From assembly GCF_000146165.2 (NCBI RefSeq), contig NC_004347.2, forward strand, positions 3,382,790 through 3,446,789: DNA of 64,000 bases, given 5' to 3'. The position numbers and the translations under genes were made by a program. Below, piece by piece: positions 17,511-29,165 of the stretch (the first letter of the stretch is position 1; each line of letters opens with the position of its first letter). The DNA is from Shewanella oneidensis MR-1 (GTDB lineage Bacteria > Pseudomonadota > Gammaproteobacteria > Enterobacterales > Shewanellaceae). The notes below the pieces were generated by a model. It ran no database searches. It was not told where the DNA came from and saw nothing but the letters and a program-made list of their open reading frames with translations.

Positions 17511-18698
17511 ATGATCAGAAATTGTTTTTTATGCGCAGCCAAAACCGACAATGTTTTTAGCTCAACCTGGATGTTGCCGGGTCTTGCACCAACAGAAATC
17601 GGCTTTTCAATCTGCCCTAAGTGCGGTTCCGTATGTCAAAGTCCATCAGTTAGCTACGATGATATGATGACTATTTATAGTTCAATCGCAGTGTATACCA
17701 ACCCAGGTCGCCAAGGGCTACCCAGTAGCGCAAAAATTCGCGATTTAGATGAACAAATCCAATTTATTAAGCGGGGTATTGGTCATTTGCCTAAGTCTGC
17801 AATGCAGATTGGCAGCTCTGATGGTTACACCCTCTCACGATTTCGCCAAGCGGGAGTTGAACTTGTTATGGGCGTGGAGCCGGGAAGTACTTCAATCGAG
17901 ATTGCCAAACGCCTTTATAATATTGATTGTATTCATGGAACAGCTGAAGATTTTGAGACAGACAAAGATTTTGAGCTGATCTTGCTAACCCATGTGTTGG
18001 AGCATATCTACGAGCCACAAGTGACCCTCGATAAATGCCGTAAAATCCAAAATACACCGGGTGAAAAATTTATCTATGTAGAAGTCCCCTTAATGGCTAC
18101 CGCTGCAAGTTTGTGTCCAGGATTTTTGACCTTTGAGCATGTTAACTATTACACCAAAGAAAACCTGATCTGCAGCCTAACGCAGGCAGGTTATTGGCCC
18201 GTTTCTGTGGTGGAACACTTTAACAGCAACCTCTCCCCTATAATAGGTATACTGGCCAGCACACGTGAGCAGCACCACTATGATGTGATGAAGATGGACG
18301 TCCAGCTAAACCGTAAAAGACTAAGTGAATACCGTCAAAAAGAGCTTAGTTATTGGCAAAACTGTGTTGACTGTATAAAGGTGTCATTACAACAAAGCCA
18401 GCGGATTTTCCTCTGGGGTGCAGGAATACACACCTGTCAACTGCTCGCTAACACTGATCTGCTTGACCACAGCAGGATTTTTGGCTTGACGGACACTTCA
18501 TCTCTGAAGTGGGGCTTAAGGCAGGGTGAATGGATTTGCCAAGATCCACAACAAATCGACTGGCAAGTTGGAGATACCGTATTAATCTCGTCTTATGCCT
18601 CTGAAAAGGAAATCTTTGATGCTTTATATTGGCTACGAGACAAAGGCGTAAATACATTACGGCTGCATAATGTTGACGATACTAGAGCAATCGTATGA
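17511..18698 (+). CDS. SAM methyltransferase with N-terminal zinc ribbon and C-terminal C-methyltransferase domain
   Basis: 395 residues. Two Cys pairs (CFLC at 4-7 and CPKC about 36-39) form a putative zinc ribbon. A class I methyltransferase domain follows with KSAMQIGSSDGYTLSRF as the SAM loop and LTHVLEHIYEP. A C-terminal third (about 300-395) has FLWGAGIHTCQLL, a Rossmann-like pocket seen in sugar C-methyltransferases of the TylCIII/NovU type. AAGGA precedes the start; the stop overlaps the ATP-grasp gene by 4 bases. Sugar C-methylation is the family expectation; the actual acceptor is unknown. Confidence 0.82.
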   Translation: MIRNCFLCAAKTDNVFSSTWMLPGLAPTEIGFSICPKCGSVCQSPSVSYDDMMTIYSSIAVYTNPGRQGLPSSAKIRDLDEQIQFIKRGIGHLPKSAMQIGSSDGYTLSRFRQAGVELVMGVEPGSTSIEIAKRLYNIDCIHGTAEDFETDKDFELILLTHVLEHIYEPQVTLDKCRKIQNTPGEKFIYVEVPLMATAASLCPGFLTFEHVNYYTKENLICSLTQAGYWPVSVVEHFNSNLSPIIGILASTREQHHYDVMKMDVQLNRKRLSEYRQKELSYWQNCVDCIKVSLQQSQRIFLWGAGIHTCQLLANTDLLDHSRIFGLTDTSSLKWGLRQGEWICQDPQQIDWQVGDTVLISSYASEKEIFDALYWLRDKGVNTLRLHNVDDTRAIV

Positions 18699-19933
18699 CG
18701 CATAAAAATAAACACTTACTGATCATTGGTGCAGGCGTAGAAGCCTGTGAAGGTATCCGCATTGCCAAGGAAATGGGGCTTAAACTTGTCATTGCTGATG
18801 GCAATCCCTCAGCCCCAGGACTGGCCATGGCAGATTGGCCAATTATTGCCAGTACCTACGATGGTCAAGCCATATTAGCTGAAGTTAAAAAACGCCAAAC
18901 ACAGGGCGTAAAAATTGATGGTGCGATCGCCATGTGTGCAGATGTACCTTTAAGTGTAGCTATCGTCAGTAATGACTTGGGATTACCAGGCCTGTCACTT
19001 GAGTCAGCCTTTTGGGTTTCTGATAAATTGGCAATGAAAAAGAGGCTGCAAGCAGAGGGGATTCCTATTCCACGCTTTGCGGATGTATCTGATAAGTCAG
19101 TCTTACTTAAACAAGCCATTAAGATAGGTTTACCACTGATTATTAAACCCGTTGATAGCCGTGGCGCACGTGGGGTTCAACTGATAGAGATAGCCTCAGA
19201 ACTTGATAGTGCATGGGAATTGGCAGCCAAAGAATCCCCCACTTCAAGGGTCATGCTGGAAGAATATCTCGAGGGTCCACAGTTCAGTACCGAAACCTTG
19301 GTCGATCGTGGACGCTACTATACCCTCGGTTTTGCCGACCGTAACTACGAGTGGCTCCCTCGAACGAAGCCTTTTATCATTGAAAATGGCGGCGATGCTC
19401 CTACGGGCGTTAGTGCAAACATCAAAGCTGAGGTTATTGCCACTGTTGAACGAGCAGCGGCGGCACTTGGGATCAACCAAGGCGTAGCCAAGGGAGATAT
19501 GGTCTATACGGCTCAAGGCGCCAAAGTGATTGAAATTGCAGGGAGACTCTCAGGCGGGTTCTTTTCAACTGTCCAAATACCTCTTGCAACAGGGGTCAAC
19601 TTCATTGAAAAGGCTATAAAACTAGCCTTAGGAGAGCAGTTAAGCGATGAAGATGTTTCAATCAAGCAACAGCGCGCAGTGGCTATACGTTACCTTGATT
19701 TACCTTCAGGTAAAGTGAGTCATATTGAAGGAGTTTCAGAGGCAAGCAGCGTACCTGGGATTGAAATGTTAAAAATATTCATTGAACCGGGAAGTATTAT
19801 TTATCCACTTGCCAATCATACACAAAGAACTGGTTTTGCAATCGCCACAGCTGATGATAAAGCTATGGCAATTACGAGAGCTCAGACTGCACTATCAAAA
19901 ATCAAAGTGGTTTACGAAGCAACAAATAAATAA
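18695..19933 (+). CDS. ATP-grasp ligase
   Basis: 412 residues with the ATP-grasp order of carbamoyl-phosphate synthase/PurK-like ligases: N-terminal Rossmann part (LLIIGAGVEACEGIRIAKEMGL), central lid with SDKLAMKKRLQAEGIPIPRF and PLIIKPVDSRGARGVQLI (ATP lysine), and the Mg-binding end VIEIAGRLSGGFFSTVQIPLATGVNF. These enzymes couple ATP cleavage to joining a carboxylate to an amine or thiol. Translational coupling (ATGA overlap) to the methyltransferase suggests it acylates an amino sugar or activates an acyl group in this pathway. It is the last gene of the plus-strand set and ends head-to-tail with a minus-strand gene 24 bases away. Confidence 0.85.
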   Translation: MTHKNKHLLIIGAGVEACEGIRIAKEMGLKLVIADGNPSAPGLAMADWPIIASTYDGQAILAEVKKRQTQGVKIDGAIAMCADVPLSVAIVSNDLGLPGLSLESAFWVSDKLAMKKRLQAEGIPIPRFADVSDKSVLLKQAIKIGLPLIIKPVDSRGARGVQLIEIASELDSAWELAAKESPTSRVMLEEYLEGPQFSTETLVDRGRYYTLGFADRNYEWLPRTKPFIIENGGDAPTGVSANIKAEVIATVERAAAALGINQGVAKGDMVYTAQGAKVIEIAGRLSGGFFSTVQIPLATGVNFIEKAIKLALGEQLSDEDVSIKQQRAVAIRYLDLPSGKVSHIEGVSEASSVPGIEMLKIFIEPGSIIYPLANHTQRTGFAIATADDKAMAITRAQTALSKIKVVYEATNK

Positions 19934-19956
19934 AATCAAAGTATTAAGCAATTTTT

Positions 19957-21159
19957 TCAAAATGGTTTAATACAAACTAGAACCGTATTAGTTCCGTATG
20001 GGTCGGCATCACTATGAATAGTTCCGGCCTTAATTCCAATCACCTTCACTACGAGAAAATATCGTCCGACTAATTTCAGTAGAGCGTCTAAACTGTATTC
20101 CACTATATGACAGGCATTGACAGGAATATGCCCATAGCTGTTTTGAGGCGTACTTAATACCAACATACCACCAGGCCTAATGATTCGCCGTAATTCTTTC
20201 AAGCAATCATCCTCAGGTATATGCTCTAATGTTTCGAAACAAGTAACTGCATCATAACTATCATCTTCGAAAGACAAATTAGTAATATCTTCAATATAAT
20301 ATTCTACATTTTTTTCATGGGTATAAGCTTTAGCTAAATTGATAATTTCGGGATCCAAATCAGCTCCATGAACTTCAGCAAGAAATGTAGACATCATTCT
20401 CACACCGTATCCATTACCACAAGCAATATCTAAAACTTTCATATTAGAGTTTAAATACTCAAGAGCCAGCTGATAGTGATAACTAGGTGTATCTGCCCAG
20501 ATCGTACGCTTACTACCTACTTCTAAACGCGGAATATCATAAATGTCCTTCGCCAACTTTCGACATTCACTCAAATATTCATCAGAATATTGTGGTAAGG
20601 TCCTTAAATATTCAAAATTATAATTATAACGATTGAGTTCAAAATAAATTTTTGGATGAATATTAAACTTTTCCAACTCAGGTTTATCCAGTAACTTAAC
20701 TAACTCCCTAAGAGCTCCAACGCGGAAAACTTCCGAACTAAAATGAACTGGAAAATCAGCAGGTAATTTTATACAATCTAGTTTTTTTTGCAGTGCAAGA
20801 GCTAGCATCTTTTGGCTAAGGTCAACATCAAAACAGAAATGAATACCGTCAATACGAACAATATAATCATTGTCAGCTAACTCTATTGATGCTGCAATCA
20901 TACGTTTTAGGGGGCTTTCATCAAACCCGTAAAATGCTTTCAAACGCTTATCTTTAACATACTCAATAACCCCCCCCAATTCCCCATCCTGGTCAAATTC
21001 TGGAGCCACCAAACATAGCTGAGCCGCTGGAAACGCTTCTAATGCACGCTTAATCGTTCGAGCAACGGTAATTTCACCATTCACTAGTCCCATGCAAATA
21101 TCCCGTCCTCCAGCCCAAGAACGAGAGCTAGCTTGGATCAATACTTTAATATTACTCAT
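19957..21159 (-). CDS. Fusion: degenerate cytidylyltransferase-like domain plus SAM methyltransferase
   Basis: 400 residues. The first ~200 (KVLIQASSRSW, ARTIKRALEAFP, NDYIVRIDG at 97-105) resemble the SpsF/NeuA nucleotidyltransferase fold, but the usual GDCPL motif is replaced by an IDGIHFC sequence, so activity is doubtful. The second half is a class I methyltransferase with SAM loop VLDIACGNGYG (242-252), ADLDPE, and VTCFETLEHIPEDD. Codon use looks more AT-rich than in the flagellar genes. It is followed by 20 bases and then a second methyltransferase upstream in the same operon. Likely role: methylation of a nucleotide-activated sugar; inference only. Confidence 0.72.
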   Translation of the reverse strand: MSNIKVLIQASSRSWAGGRDICMGLVNGEITVARTIKRALEAFPAAQLCLVAPEFDQDGELGGVIEYVKDKRLKAFYGFDESPLKRMIAASIELADNDYIVRIDGIHFCFDVDLSQKMLALALQKKLDCIKLPADFPVHFSSEVFRVGALRELVKLLDKPELEKFNIHPKIYFELNRYNYNFEYLRTLPQYSDEYLSECRKLAKDIYDIPRLEVGSKRTIWADTPSYHYQLALEYLNSNMKVLDIACGNGYGVRMMSTFLAEVHGADLDPEIINLAKAYTHEKNVEYYIEDITNLSFEDDSYDAVTCFETLEHIPEDDCLKELRRIIRPGGMLVLSTPQNSYGHIPVNACHIVEYSLDALLKLVGRYFLVVKVIGIKAGTIHSDADPYGTNTVLVCIKPF

Positions 21160-21179
21160 AGATATCCCTAATGACTTAC

Positions 21180-22091
21180 CTAGATTTTCTTTGCAAAAAG
21201 GACAACTTCTCGCCCCATTCCTGCGGAAGCAAGTGCCTGATAAAACTTTCGCTTAACCTGATTGTTACCAGAGTGTAATAGTTGAGTATCAAATCTCATC
21301 CGCTTTTTATGGCAAGTACGTCCAAGGGCTGGAGAATCAACATAATTATCCCCCATCAGTAAAAACATATCGATTGGAAAAGTCGTCTCCTGCAGCACAA
21401 CCTCAAATCCAGCAGAGGTCAGTAAGTTTCCTAAGGTCTCAAAGCTAAAATAATTAAGATGATGCGGTGGGGCCACCCACCAGGGACGATATCCCTCATA
21501 CGTTCGCAGCGTTTCTTGAAATGGGTTGTAATCATTAGGAACAACAACACATAATATCCCACCTTGTACTAGAGATTCTCTAAAAAGTGATACCATTTCT
21601 CTTGGATTAGGGATGTGCTCAAGAACGGCATTTGCATGAATTGCATCAAATTTCCCCAGTAAAGTCGCGGTCTTATGATTAAAGAAATTCTCAACGACTT
21701 CTGCCCCTAAACCTCTTGCGTGTTCACAGGCTTGTGCAGATGGTTCAATCCCAATCGATTTCCAACCCCGCTTCTGGCCATAACTCACAAAATAACCTGG
21801 GCCAGAACCTACATCTAATATACGTCGAGCCGTAGTAGGTAAAAACTCTTCAAAAGTATCATAGCGATCGGAATAAACTGTGTTCCACCAATTTTTATCC
21901 TCTTCTGTTTCTTGGAGAAATAGAGGTTTATCTAGAGTGTAGTATTCATGCCGATAGATTTTTTCAAGCTCGGCTAACGTTGGCAGAGGATGGATGTGTT
22001 TAAATCCACACATTTGACATTCAATCACTTGGAAACCATTGATCTCGTCAACGAGATGTCCCATATGTTGTTCGGATGTTTTTTGATGCAT
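21180..22091 (-). CDS. Class I SAM-dependent methyltransferase
   Basis: 303 residues with a short N-terminal Cys pair region (CQMCGFKHI), the SAM-binding loop RRILDVGSGPGYFVSYG (about 88-105), acidic residue in SIGIEPS, and NAVLEHIPNPREM. The later part HHLNYFSFETLGNLLTSAGFEVV is typical of sugar or polyketide methyltransferases of the Methyltransf_23 type. GAGG lies 7 bases before ATG 22091. It is the first gene of a two-gene minus-strand unit that diverges from the GH57-like gene; substrate unknown. Confidence 0.82.
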   Translation of the reverse strand: MHQKTSEQHMGHLVDEINGFQVIECQMCGFKHIHPLPTLAELEKIYRHEYYTLDKPLFLQETEEDKNWWNTVYSDRYDTFEEFLPTTARRILDVGSGPGYFVSYGQKRGWKSIGIEPSAQACEHARGLGAEVVENFFNHKTATLLGKFDAIHANAVLEHIPNPREMVSLFRESLVQGGILCVVVPNDYNPFQETLRTYEGYRPWWVAPPHHLNYFSFETLGNLLTSAGFEVVLQETTFPIDMFLLMGDNYVDSPALGRTCHKKRMRFDTQLLHSGNNQVKRKFYQALASAGMGREVVLFAKKI

Positions 22092-22298
22092 CTCTATTCC
22101 TCAGGTGGATAATGCCAGTAAGTTGGCGTATCAAAGAATACGCAAATTTTAAGCCAATTAATATGACGTTGTAACAACCCACTGATAACTGCTAAGATTT
22201 TAGTCGTTGGTTAGTAACTGGCGATACATCTACTGCATTTGTAATTTTTAAACTTAACTATCTCATTTAGCCATTTAACAACTAAGGTGTAAGCGAAA

Positions 22299-24215
22299 AT
22301 GCCAGAGGTTCAATCCGTCGCACTATATACAGTGTTCCATTTAAACTTGGCCTTTTCCTCCATTGAAAATGAACAACATGGCGAAGTCATTCGCAAATGC
22401 TACTGGCCACTCCTACAGATAGCGCAAAAAGGTATCCCTGTCGGAATTGAAATGACGGCCTATACCTTAGAAGCAGTTCAACAGGTTGACCCTCTGTGGG
22501 TAGAGGAATTCAAACTATTGCTCCAAAAAGGGATGTGCGAACTTATCGCCAGTGGTGATAGCCAAATTATTGGGCCTTTGGTTCCTGCGAAAGTCAATCA
22601 GGCTAACCTCCGACTCGGTCAGGATACCTATCACACCTTGCTTGGAGTGCGTCCTCAAATTGCCTATATCAATGAACAGGCCGTTTCAGCAGGGCTCTTA
22701 GATGTTTATATCGACCAAGGTTTTGAAGCTGTAGTGGTGGAATGGGATAATCCCTACTCCCATAATCCAAACTGGTCCAACACACTGTTAGACAGGCCAC
22801 AGAGTTTACAAGCCGCAAGTGGTAGAACAATTAAGGTGATTTGGAACCACGCAATCGCTTTTCAAAAGTTCCAGCGTTATGTTCATGGCGAATTAACGCT
22901 AGAAGATTATCTGCATTATCTCGTTAAAATATTCAAACCTGGCATGTTGGCCTTTCCTGTTTATGGCAGTGATGCCGAAGTGTTCGACTTTCGTCCCGGT
23001 CGCTATCAAACTGAGGCGGATCACGTTGAAGGGGAATGGCAGCGAATTTCCACCCTTTTTAACACTCTTGCTGAGATGAATAACTATTGTTGGCAGTTGC
23101 CTCAACACATTCTTAAGTTTTGGCAAGGATCAAATGCGGTGGAAATCACCAATGCAGAGCATCCGGTTTCAGTCAAAAAACAAGCTAAATATAATGTTAG
23201 CCGCTGGGGATTAAGTGGTCGTAATGACCTCCTACTCAACAGTCAATGCTATCAACGATTCGCCACACTCGCACATAATCCACATGCAACAGAGCAAGAC
23301 TGGCGAAACTTGTGCCGCATGTGGGCAAGCGATCTGCGAACCCATCTCACCGCTAAACGCTATCAGCAACTTAACTTGGTTGCTAATCCTGCTAATGCGC
23401 CAGTATTTGCGCCTTGGGAAGCACAACAAGATATTCAGATTGAGTACGATACACAAAGACGTCGTTTGCATATTCGTACCCCTAAGGTACACCTGAGCCT
23501 AAATGGTAACCGTGGATTGGCTATTGATAAATTAGCCTTTAAGTCCCACGACTTTGAACCCGTCCTTGGTACCTTATCCCATGGTTACTTCGACCATATT
23601 AGTTATGGTGCTGATTTCTACTCGAATCATTTGTTGATGGAACGATTTCGTGCACGTGATCGTGTCACCGATCTCAATCGAGTGAATTATGAATTGGGCT
23701 GCGCAGAGGGCAATTTAGTGATTTATTGCCGTCAATCATTAAAAAGTGGCGCAATCATTAAATGGTACCGTATCGAGCATGAATCTTTACATACAGGCTT
23801 TTTCTTTGAGGACAAGCAGCGCCCTGAAGCCTCAATCCGACTCAGTTATCTGACTTTACTCGGCTGTGATAATAGAGCCTGGTACCAGACCAATCTCGGT
23901 GGTGTTCAGGAAGAGTTCTTTCAAATACAAGAGGATATGGACCAAGGTTCTCCTGTTTCTTCAATTGTTTCCGCAAATAGCGCCATTGGTGCTACTGCTG
24001 GCCAGATTCAGTTTGGCAGCGGCCAATGTGGCGTGCGATTAACTTGGGATCCCGCAAATTGTGCTGCACTCCCCATGATTTCGAGTAAAAAAATAGATGA
24101 TAAATACCTTAATCGATTATGGTTTTCGTTAGCCGAAGCCGATGAGACACTCAAGGAAGGTGGCAATTTACTCGATTTCAATCTCTGTATTACCCCTGAG
24201 AGTATTAATCTATGA
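22299..24215 (+). CDS. GH57-like (alpha-amylase/4-alpha-glucanotransferase type) protein
   Basis: 638 residues. The N-terminal ~290 residues fit a GH57 (beta/alpha)7 barrel: HLNLAF from His14, GDSQIIGP, AYINEQAVSAGLLDVYIDQGFE with Glu126 as the candidate nucleophile, and YGSDAEVFDF with Asp225 as the candidate acid/base. A long beta-rich C-terminal domain follows (about 380-638). No signal peptide, so it should act in the cytoplasm. Its stop overlaps the start of the PseF/G-type gene by 4 bases, which ties it to sugar-nucleotide synthesis and not to glycogen metabolism. The exact reaction is unknown. Confidence 0.7.
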   Translation: MPEVQSVALYTVFHLNLAFSSIENEQHGEVIRKCYWPLLQIAQKGIPVGIEMTAYTLEAVQQVDPLWVEEFKLLLQKGMCELIASGDSQIIGPLVPAKVNQANLRLGQDTYHTLLGVRPQIAYINEQAVSAGLLDVYIDQGFEAVVVEWDNPYSHNPNWSNTLLDRPQSLQAASGRTIKVIWNHAIAFQKFQRYVHGELTLEDYLHYLVKIFKPGMLAFPVYGSDAEVFDFRPGRYQTEADHVEGEWQRISTLFNTLAEMNNYCWQLPQHILKFWQGSNAVEITNAEHPVSVKKQAKYNVSRWGLSGRNDLLLNSQCYQRFATLAHNPHATEQDWRNLCRMWASDLRTHLTAKRYQQLNLVANPANAPVFAPWEAQQDIQIEYDTQRRRLHIRTPKVHLSLNGNRGLAIDKLAFKSHDFEPVLGTLSHGYFDHISYGADFYSNHLLMERFRARDRVTDLNRVNYELGCAEGNLVIYCRQSLKSGAIIKWYRIEHESLHTGFFFEDKQRPEASIRLSYLTLLGCDNRAWYQTNLGGVQEEFFQIQEDMDQGSPVSSIVSANSAIGATAGQIQFGSGQCGVRLTWDPANCAALPMISSKKIDDKYLNRLWFSLAEADETLKEGGNLLDFNLCITPESINL

Positions 24216-25936
24216 CCAAAATACTCGCCATCATTGGCGCACGCCTTAACTCTAGTCGCTTAGCTGGTAAACATTTGCTACCACTCGCTTGTGATGCCGC
24301 AGGTAATACTCTTCCTATCATTGGCCATATTTTAAGGCGCCTAAAGACGTGTAGCACAATTAGTTCAATTGAACTTGCCACAACTGCAGATGAGTTCAAC
24401 CAGCCCCTAATCAATTGGGCACAAGAAAACCAGCTAACCTGTGTCCCCTTTGAAGGTGACGTTAATGATCTGATGGGCAGGCTTGATAGGATCATCCAGC
24501 GACAACAACCTGATTATATCGTGTATATCTGTGGTGATTGCCCACTTATAGACCCCAATTTTATTGATCACGCTCTGCTAGCCCTGAAAGCCTCAGATAA
24601 AGACACTATCACACTCAAAGAAGGGATCATTTCACTCCATGAAGGGATAGGGTTTTATACTAGATCTGGCTGGAATAGGTTGATGGCCGTTAGTGATTGT
24701 GTAATGTCACGTGAGCATGTGGGATATGGTGATAAATTAAGACCTGTATTAACAAAACTATATATCGATGACAGCGGTAATTATGGAAAAATTACCCATC
24801 GTATTTCAGTAGATACCCATGCTGACTATCGCTTTATGGTTGAAGTCTATCGGCGATGGTATGTAAATAATCCAACGGAAACAGTTGTCAGTTTAGAGTG
24901 GGTACAAGAAGAGTTACTAAAAGATTCTGCTCTGTTCGCCATAAATGCCCATGTACAACAAAAAGCTGCTAACAAAAACTATGCTAAGGCGAGTATCTAT
25001 TGTCATCTGGGGCCTCAAATAGGTTTAGGACATTTCAAGCGCTCAGAATTAATTGCCAATGCATTGCAGGAGCATTTAAGCCTAGGAGTAAATATTCACG
25101 CTTATAGCGAAGCAGGGCAACGATTAGACTCAAGCTCAAAAGTAGTGTGGCATGAGGATGAGCAAGCATTACTCAGCGCATTAACCGAAGACCAAAATCC
25201 ATTAGTACTACTTGATTTTCATCCTAACTTTATCGACTTAGAATCATTTGCCAATAGGCTAGCAGGGTTAGCTAAGCACGGTGCAAAGCGGATTGGCATC
25301 GATAAAATGGCACCATTACTGGATGAACTGGATTGGCTATTTATTCCAAGCTTCAATTCTCCAACCCATCATCCAAAAATATCCGCGGGCTGGAGAAATT
25401 ATCTCTTTAGTACAATTCCACAAGCGACTAAGCAAGCACAAATTCTAGTTCTCACGGGGGGTAGCGATGCGTTGGGCTATGGCCGAGAACTCCCTACGAT
25501 ACTGGACTCCATTGGTACTGATTGGCCCATTTTATGGATTCAAGGCCCACTGGCCCCTGCTCCCCAACTGACCCCCAATTCAGCCATAGTGGTTCAACAA
25601 AATCCTGACAACCTTAAAGAGATAATCGCTCAATCAGAGATCATTTTAAGCTGTTATGGCTTATCGCTATTTGAGTCCATTTATGGGAAAGCAGCAACCC
25701 TACTTCTTCCCCCCCAACATCTCTGTGATGAAGCCGAACTTTTCGCTCTCAATCAAGAGCGCTGTTGTCTAGTGAGCGATTCATTGGAAGAAGCAAAGAT
25801 GATGTTACAACAACTGCTTACAGAGCCCGAACAAAGAAGGTCTCTCCAGAACCAAGCAACAAGAGTCTTTGAATCACACCAAGGAATACAAGCGCTTATA
25901 GATGATATCCACCACTTATTGGGAGCGGTAAACTAA
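24212..25936 (+). CDS. PseF-PseG-type fusion: cytidylyltransferase plus UDP-sugar hydrolase
   Basis: 574 residues with two enzyme domains. Residues 1-~245 form an SpsF/PseF-like cytidylyltransferase (RLNSSRLAGKHLLPL; GDCPLID with Asp109). Residues ~258-574 form a PseG-like glycosyltransferase-B fold with GLGHFKRSELIANAL (His274 aligns with the PseG catalytic His) and VLTGGSDALG, ILSCYGLSLFESIYG. In the pseudaminate pathway PseG removes UDP and PseF adds CMP, so one chain would carry steps on both sides of the NeuB-type condensation. Such fusions occur in Shewanella and some other bacteria. Translationally coupled to the GH57-like gene. Confidence 0.83.
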   Translation: MTKILAIIGARLNSSRLAGKHLLPLACDAAGNTLPIIGHILRRLKTCSTISSIELATTADEFNQPLINWAQENQLTCVPFEGDVNDLMGRLDRIIQRQQPDYIVYICGDCPLIDPNFIDHALLALKASDKDTITLKEGIISLHEGIGFYTRSGWNRLMAVSDCVMSREHVGYGDKLRPVLTKLYIDDSGNYGKITHRISVDTHADYRFMVEVYRRWYVNNPTETVVSLEWVQEELLKDSALFAINAHVQQKAANKNYAKASIYCHLGPQIGLGHFKRSELIANALQEHLSLGVNIHAYSEAGQRLDSSSKVVWHEDEQALLSALTEDQNPLVLLDFHPNFIDLESFANRLAGLAKHGAKRIGIDKMAPLLDELDWLFIPSFNSPTHHPKISAGWRNYLFSTIPQATKQAQILVLTGGSDALGYGRELPTILDSIGTDWPILWIQGPLAPAPQLTPNSAIVVQQNPDNLKEIIAQSEIILSCYGLSLFESIYGKAATLLLPPQHLCDEAELFALNQERCCLVSDSLEEAKMMLQQLLTEPEQRRSLQNQATRVFESHQGIQALIDDIHHLLGAVN

Positions 25937-25951
25937 CACTATTGAATTTTC

Positions 25952-28101
<2,150 letters not shown>

Positions 28102-28286
28102 TCACGATTTAAACCTTCGATTAGCTACTTGTGACAACGATGAGCCATTTCGTCAACTCTCCAACTCTTACAAGATCCACGCCAAAATCCTCGTCGGAAT
28201 AAAATAAGCCAATATGCCGTAAATACAAGTTACCTCATTATAGGCAAATATAGATAAAATATAAATTTTTTATATACTTATTGCTA

Positions 28287-29165
28287 GGGTCTGTTGATCT
28301 TTGCTGTACAAATGTTCTTCAGCAATACATCGGCAGCCACATTAACATAAACGCCAGTGACACCATACTGGCGTAATTTCTTGCTAGCTTGTCATATCTT
28401 GTTGATATTGCTCGATAGTGTTTAATTCTTCCAAAAGCATTCTCCACTAAATGTCGATACCGATATAAGCACCAATCGACTCTTTCTTGAGGTGTATTCT
28501 TATAGCGGCGCCTTGGAATAACAGATTTCCCGCCTTTATTGGCGATAAGTTCACGAAAAGCATCGCTGTCATAACCTTTATCTGCAATGACGGTATCAAC
28601 CTGCTTCAGGTGCTCAATTAAGCTGGGGGCGTGTGTAATATCGTGTTTTTGGCCTTCTGATAATTCGAAATAAATCGGTAATCCTCCGCTGTCGACGGCT
28701 AAGTGAATTTTGGTTGAATGACCGCCTCGACTTTTACCAATACTCTCATTACTTAGCGTCGCTGCACCTGCACTGTGCTGGTGAGCCCGCACTATCGAGC
28801 CATCAATAAAGACCCATTCTATATCAGCAAGGTTGGCTAAGGCCTTGAATAAATGTGCTAGAACGCCTTTCTTAGACCATAAATGAAACCGTCTAAAGAC
28901 CGTGCTCCAATGACCGAACTCTTTAGGTAAATCTCGCCAAGGGATACCTGTTCTAAGGCGGTAAAGAATACCTTCGAATGTTTGTCTATGTTCAGGTTTG
29001 TCATAAACACGGCCTGTGCTTTTCATTAAATGAAATAGCTTTTCCCAGCGTGCATCGGTTAGCATAAGTCTTGGCATGGCTTGAGGTTATGGTTACTTTT
29101 GGCGAAGCAAATTATAACGTCTTGCCATGCTGTCTAAAAATCACTCTCGAAAGATCAACAGACCC
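28287..29165 (-). mobile_element. IS5-family insertion sequence (IS427/IS1031-like group), intact
   Basis: An 879-bp element bounded by perfect 16-bp inverted repeats, GGGTCTGTTGATCTTT at 28287-28302 and its complement at 29150-29165. TA flanks both ends (28285-28286 and 29166-29167), the target duplication expected for this group. It carries one transposase on the minus strand and lies between pseB and maf, not within a recognisable gene. Confidence 0.92.
28319..29077 (-). CDS. IS5-family transposase
   Basis: 252 residues, apparently complete. The N-terminal DUF4096-type domain (MLTDARWEKLFHLM; GILYRLRTGIPWRDLPKEFGHWSTVFRRF) is followed by the DDE nuclease with Asp in VFIDGSIVRAHQ, Asp in VIADKGYDSDAFR, and Glu in LVENAFGRIKHYRAISTRYDK. 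No frameshift, although the relatives of this group often need one. It fills the IS element at 28287-29165. Confidence 0.93.
   Translation of the reverse strand: MPRLMLTDARWEKLFHLMKSTGRVYDKPEHRQTFEGILYRLRTGIPWRDLPKEFGHWSTVFRRFHLWSKKGVLAHLFKALANLADIEWVFIDGSIVRAHQHSAGAATLSNESIGKSRGGHSTKIHLAVDSGGLPIYFELSEGQKHDITHAPSLIEHLKQVDTVIADKGYDSDAFRELIANKGGKSVIPRRRYKNTPQERVDWCLYRYRHLVENAFGRIKHYRAISTRYDKLARNYASMVSLAFMLMWLPMYC

Noticed and set aside
12362..20000. Genomic island integrated at tRNA-Arg
   Set aside because: No integrase gene and no repeated tRNA 3' end were seen, so the tRNA is probably just a neighbour.
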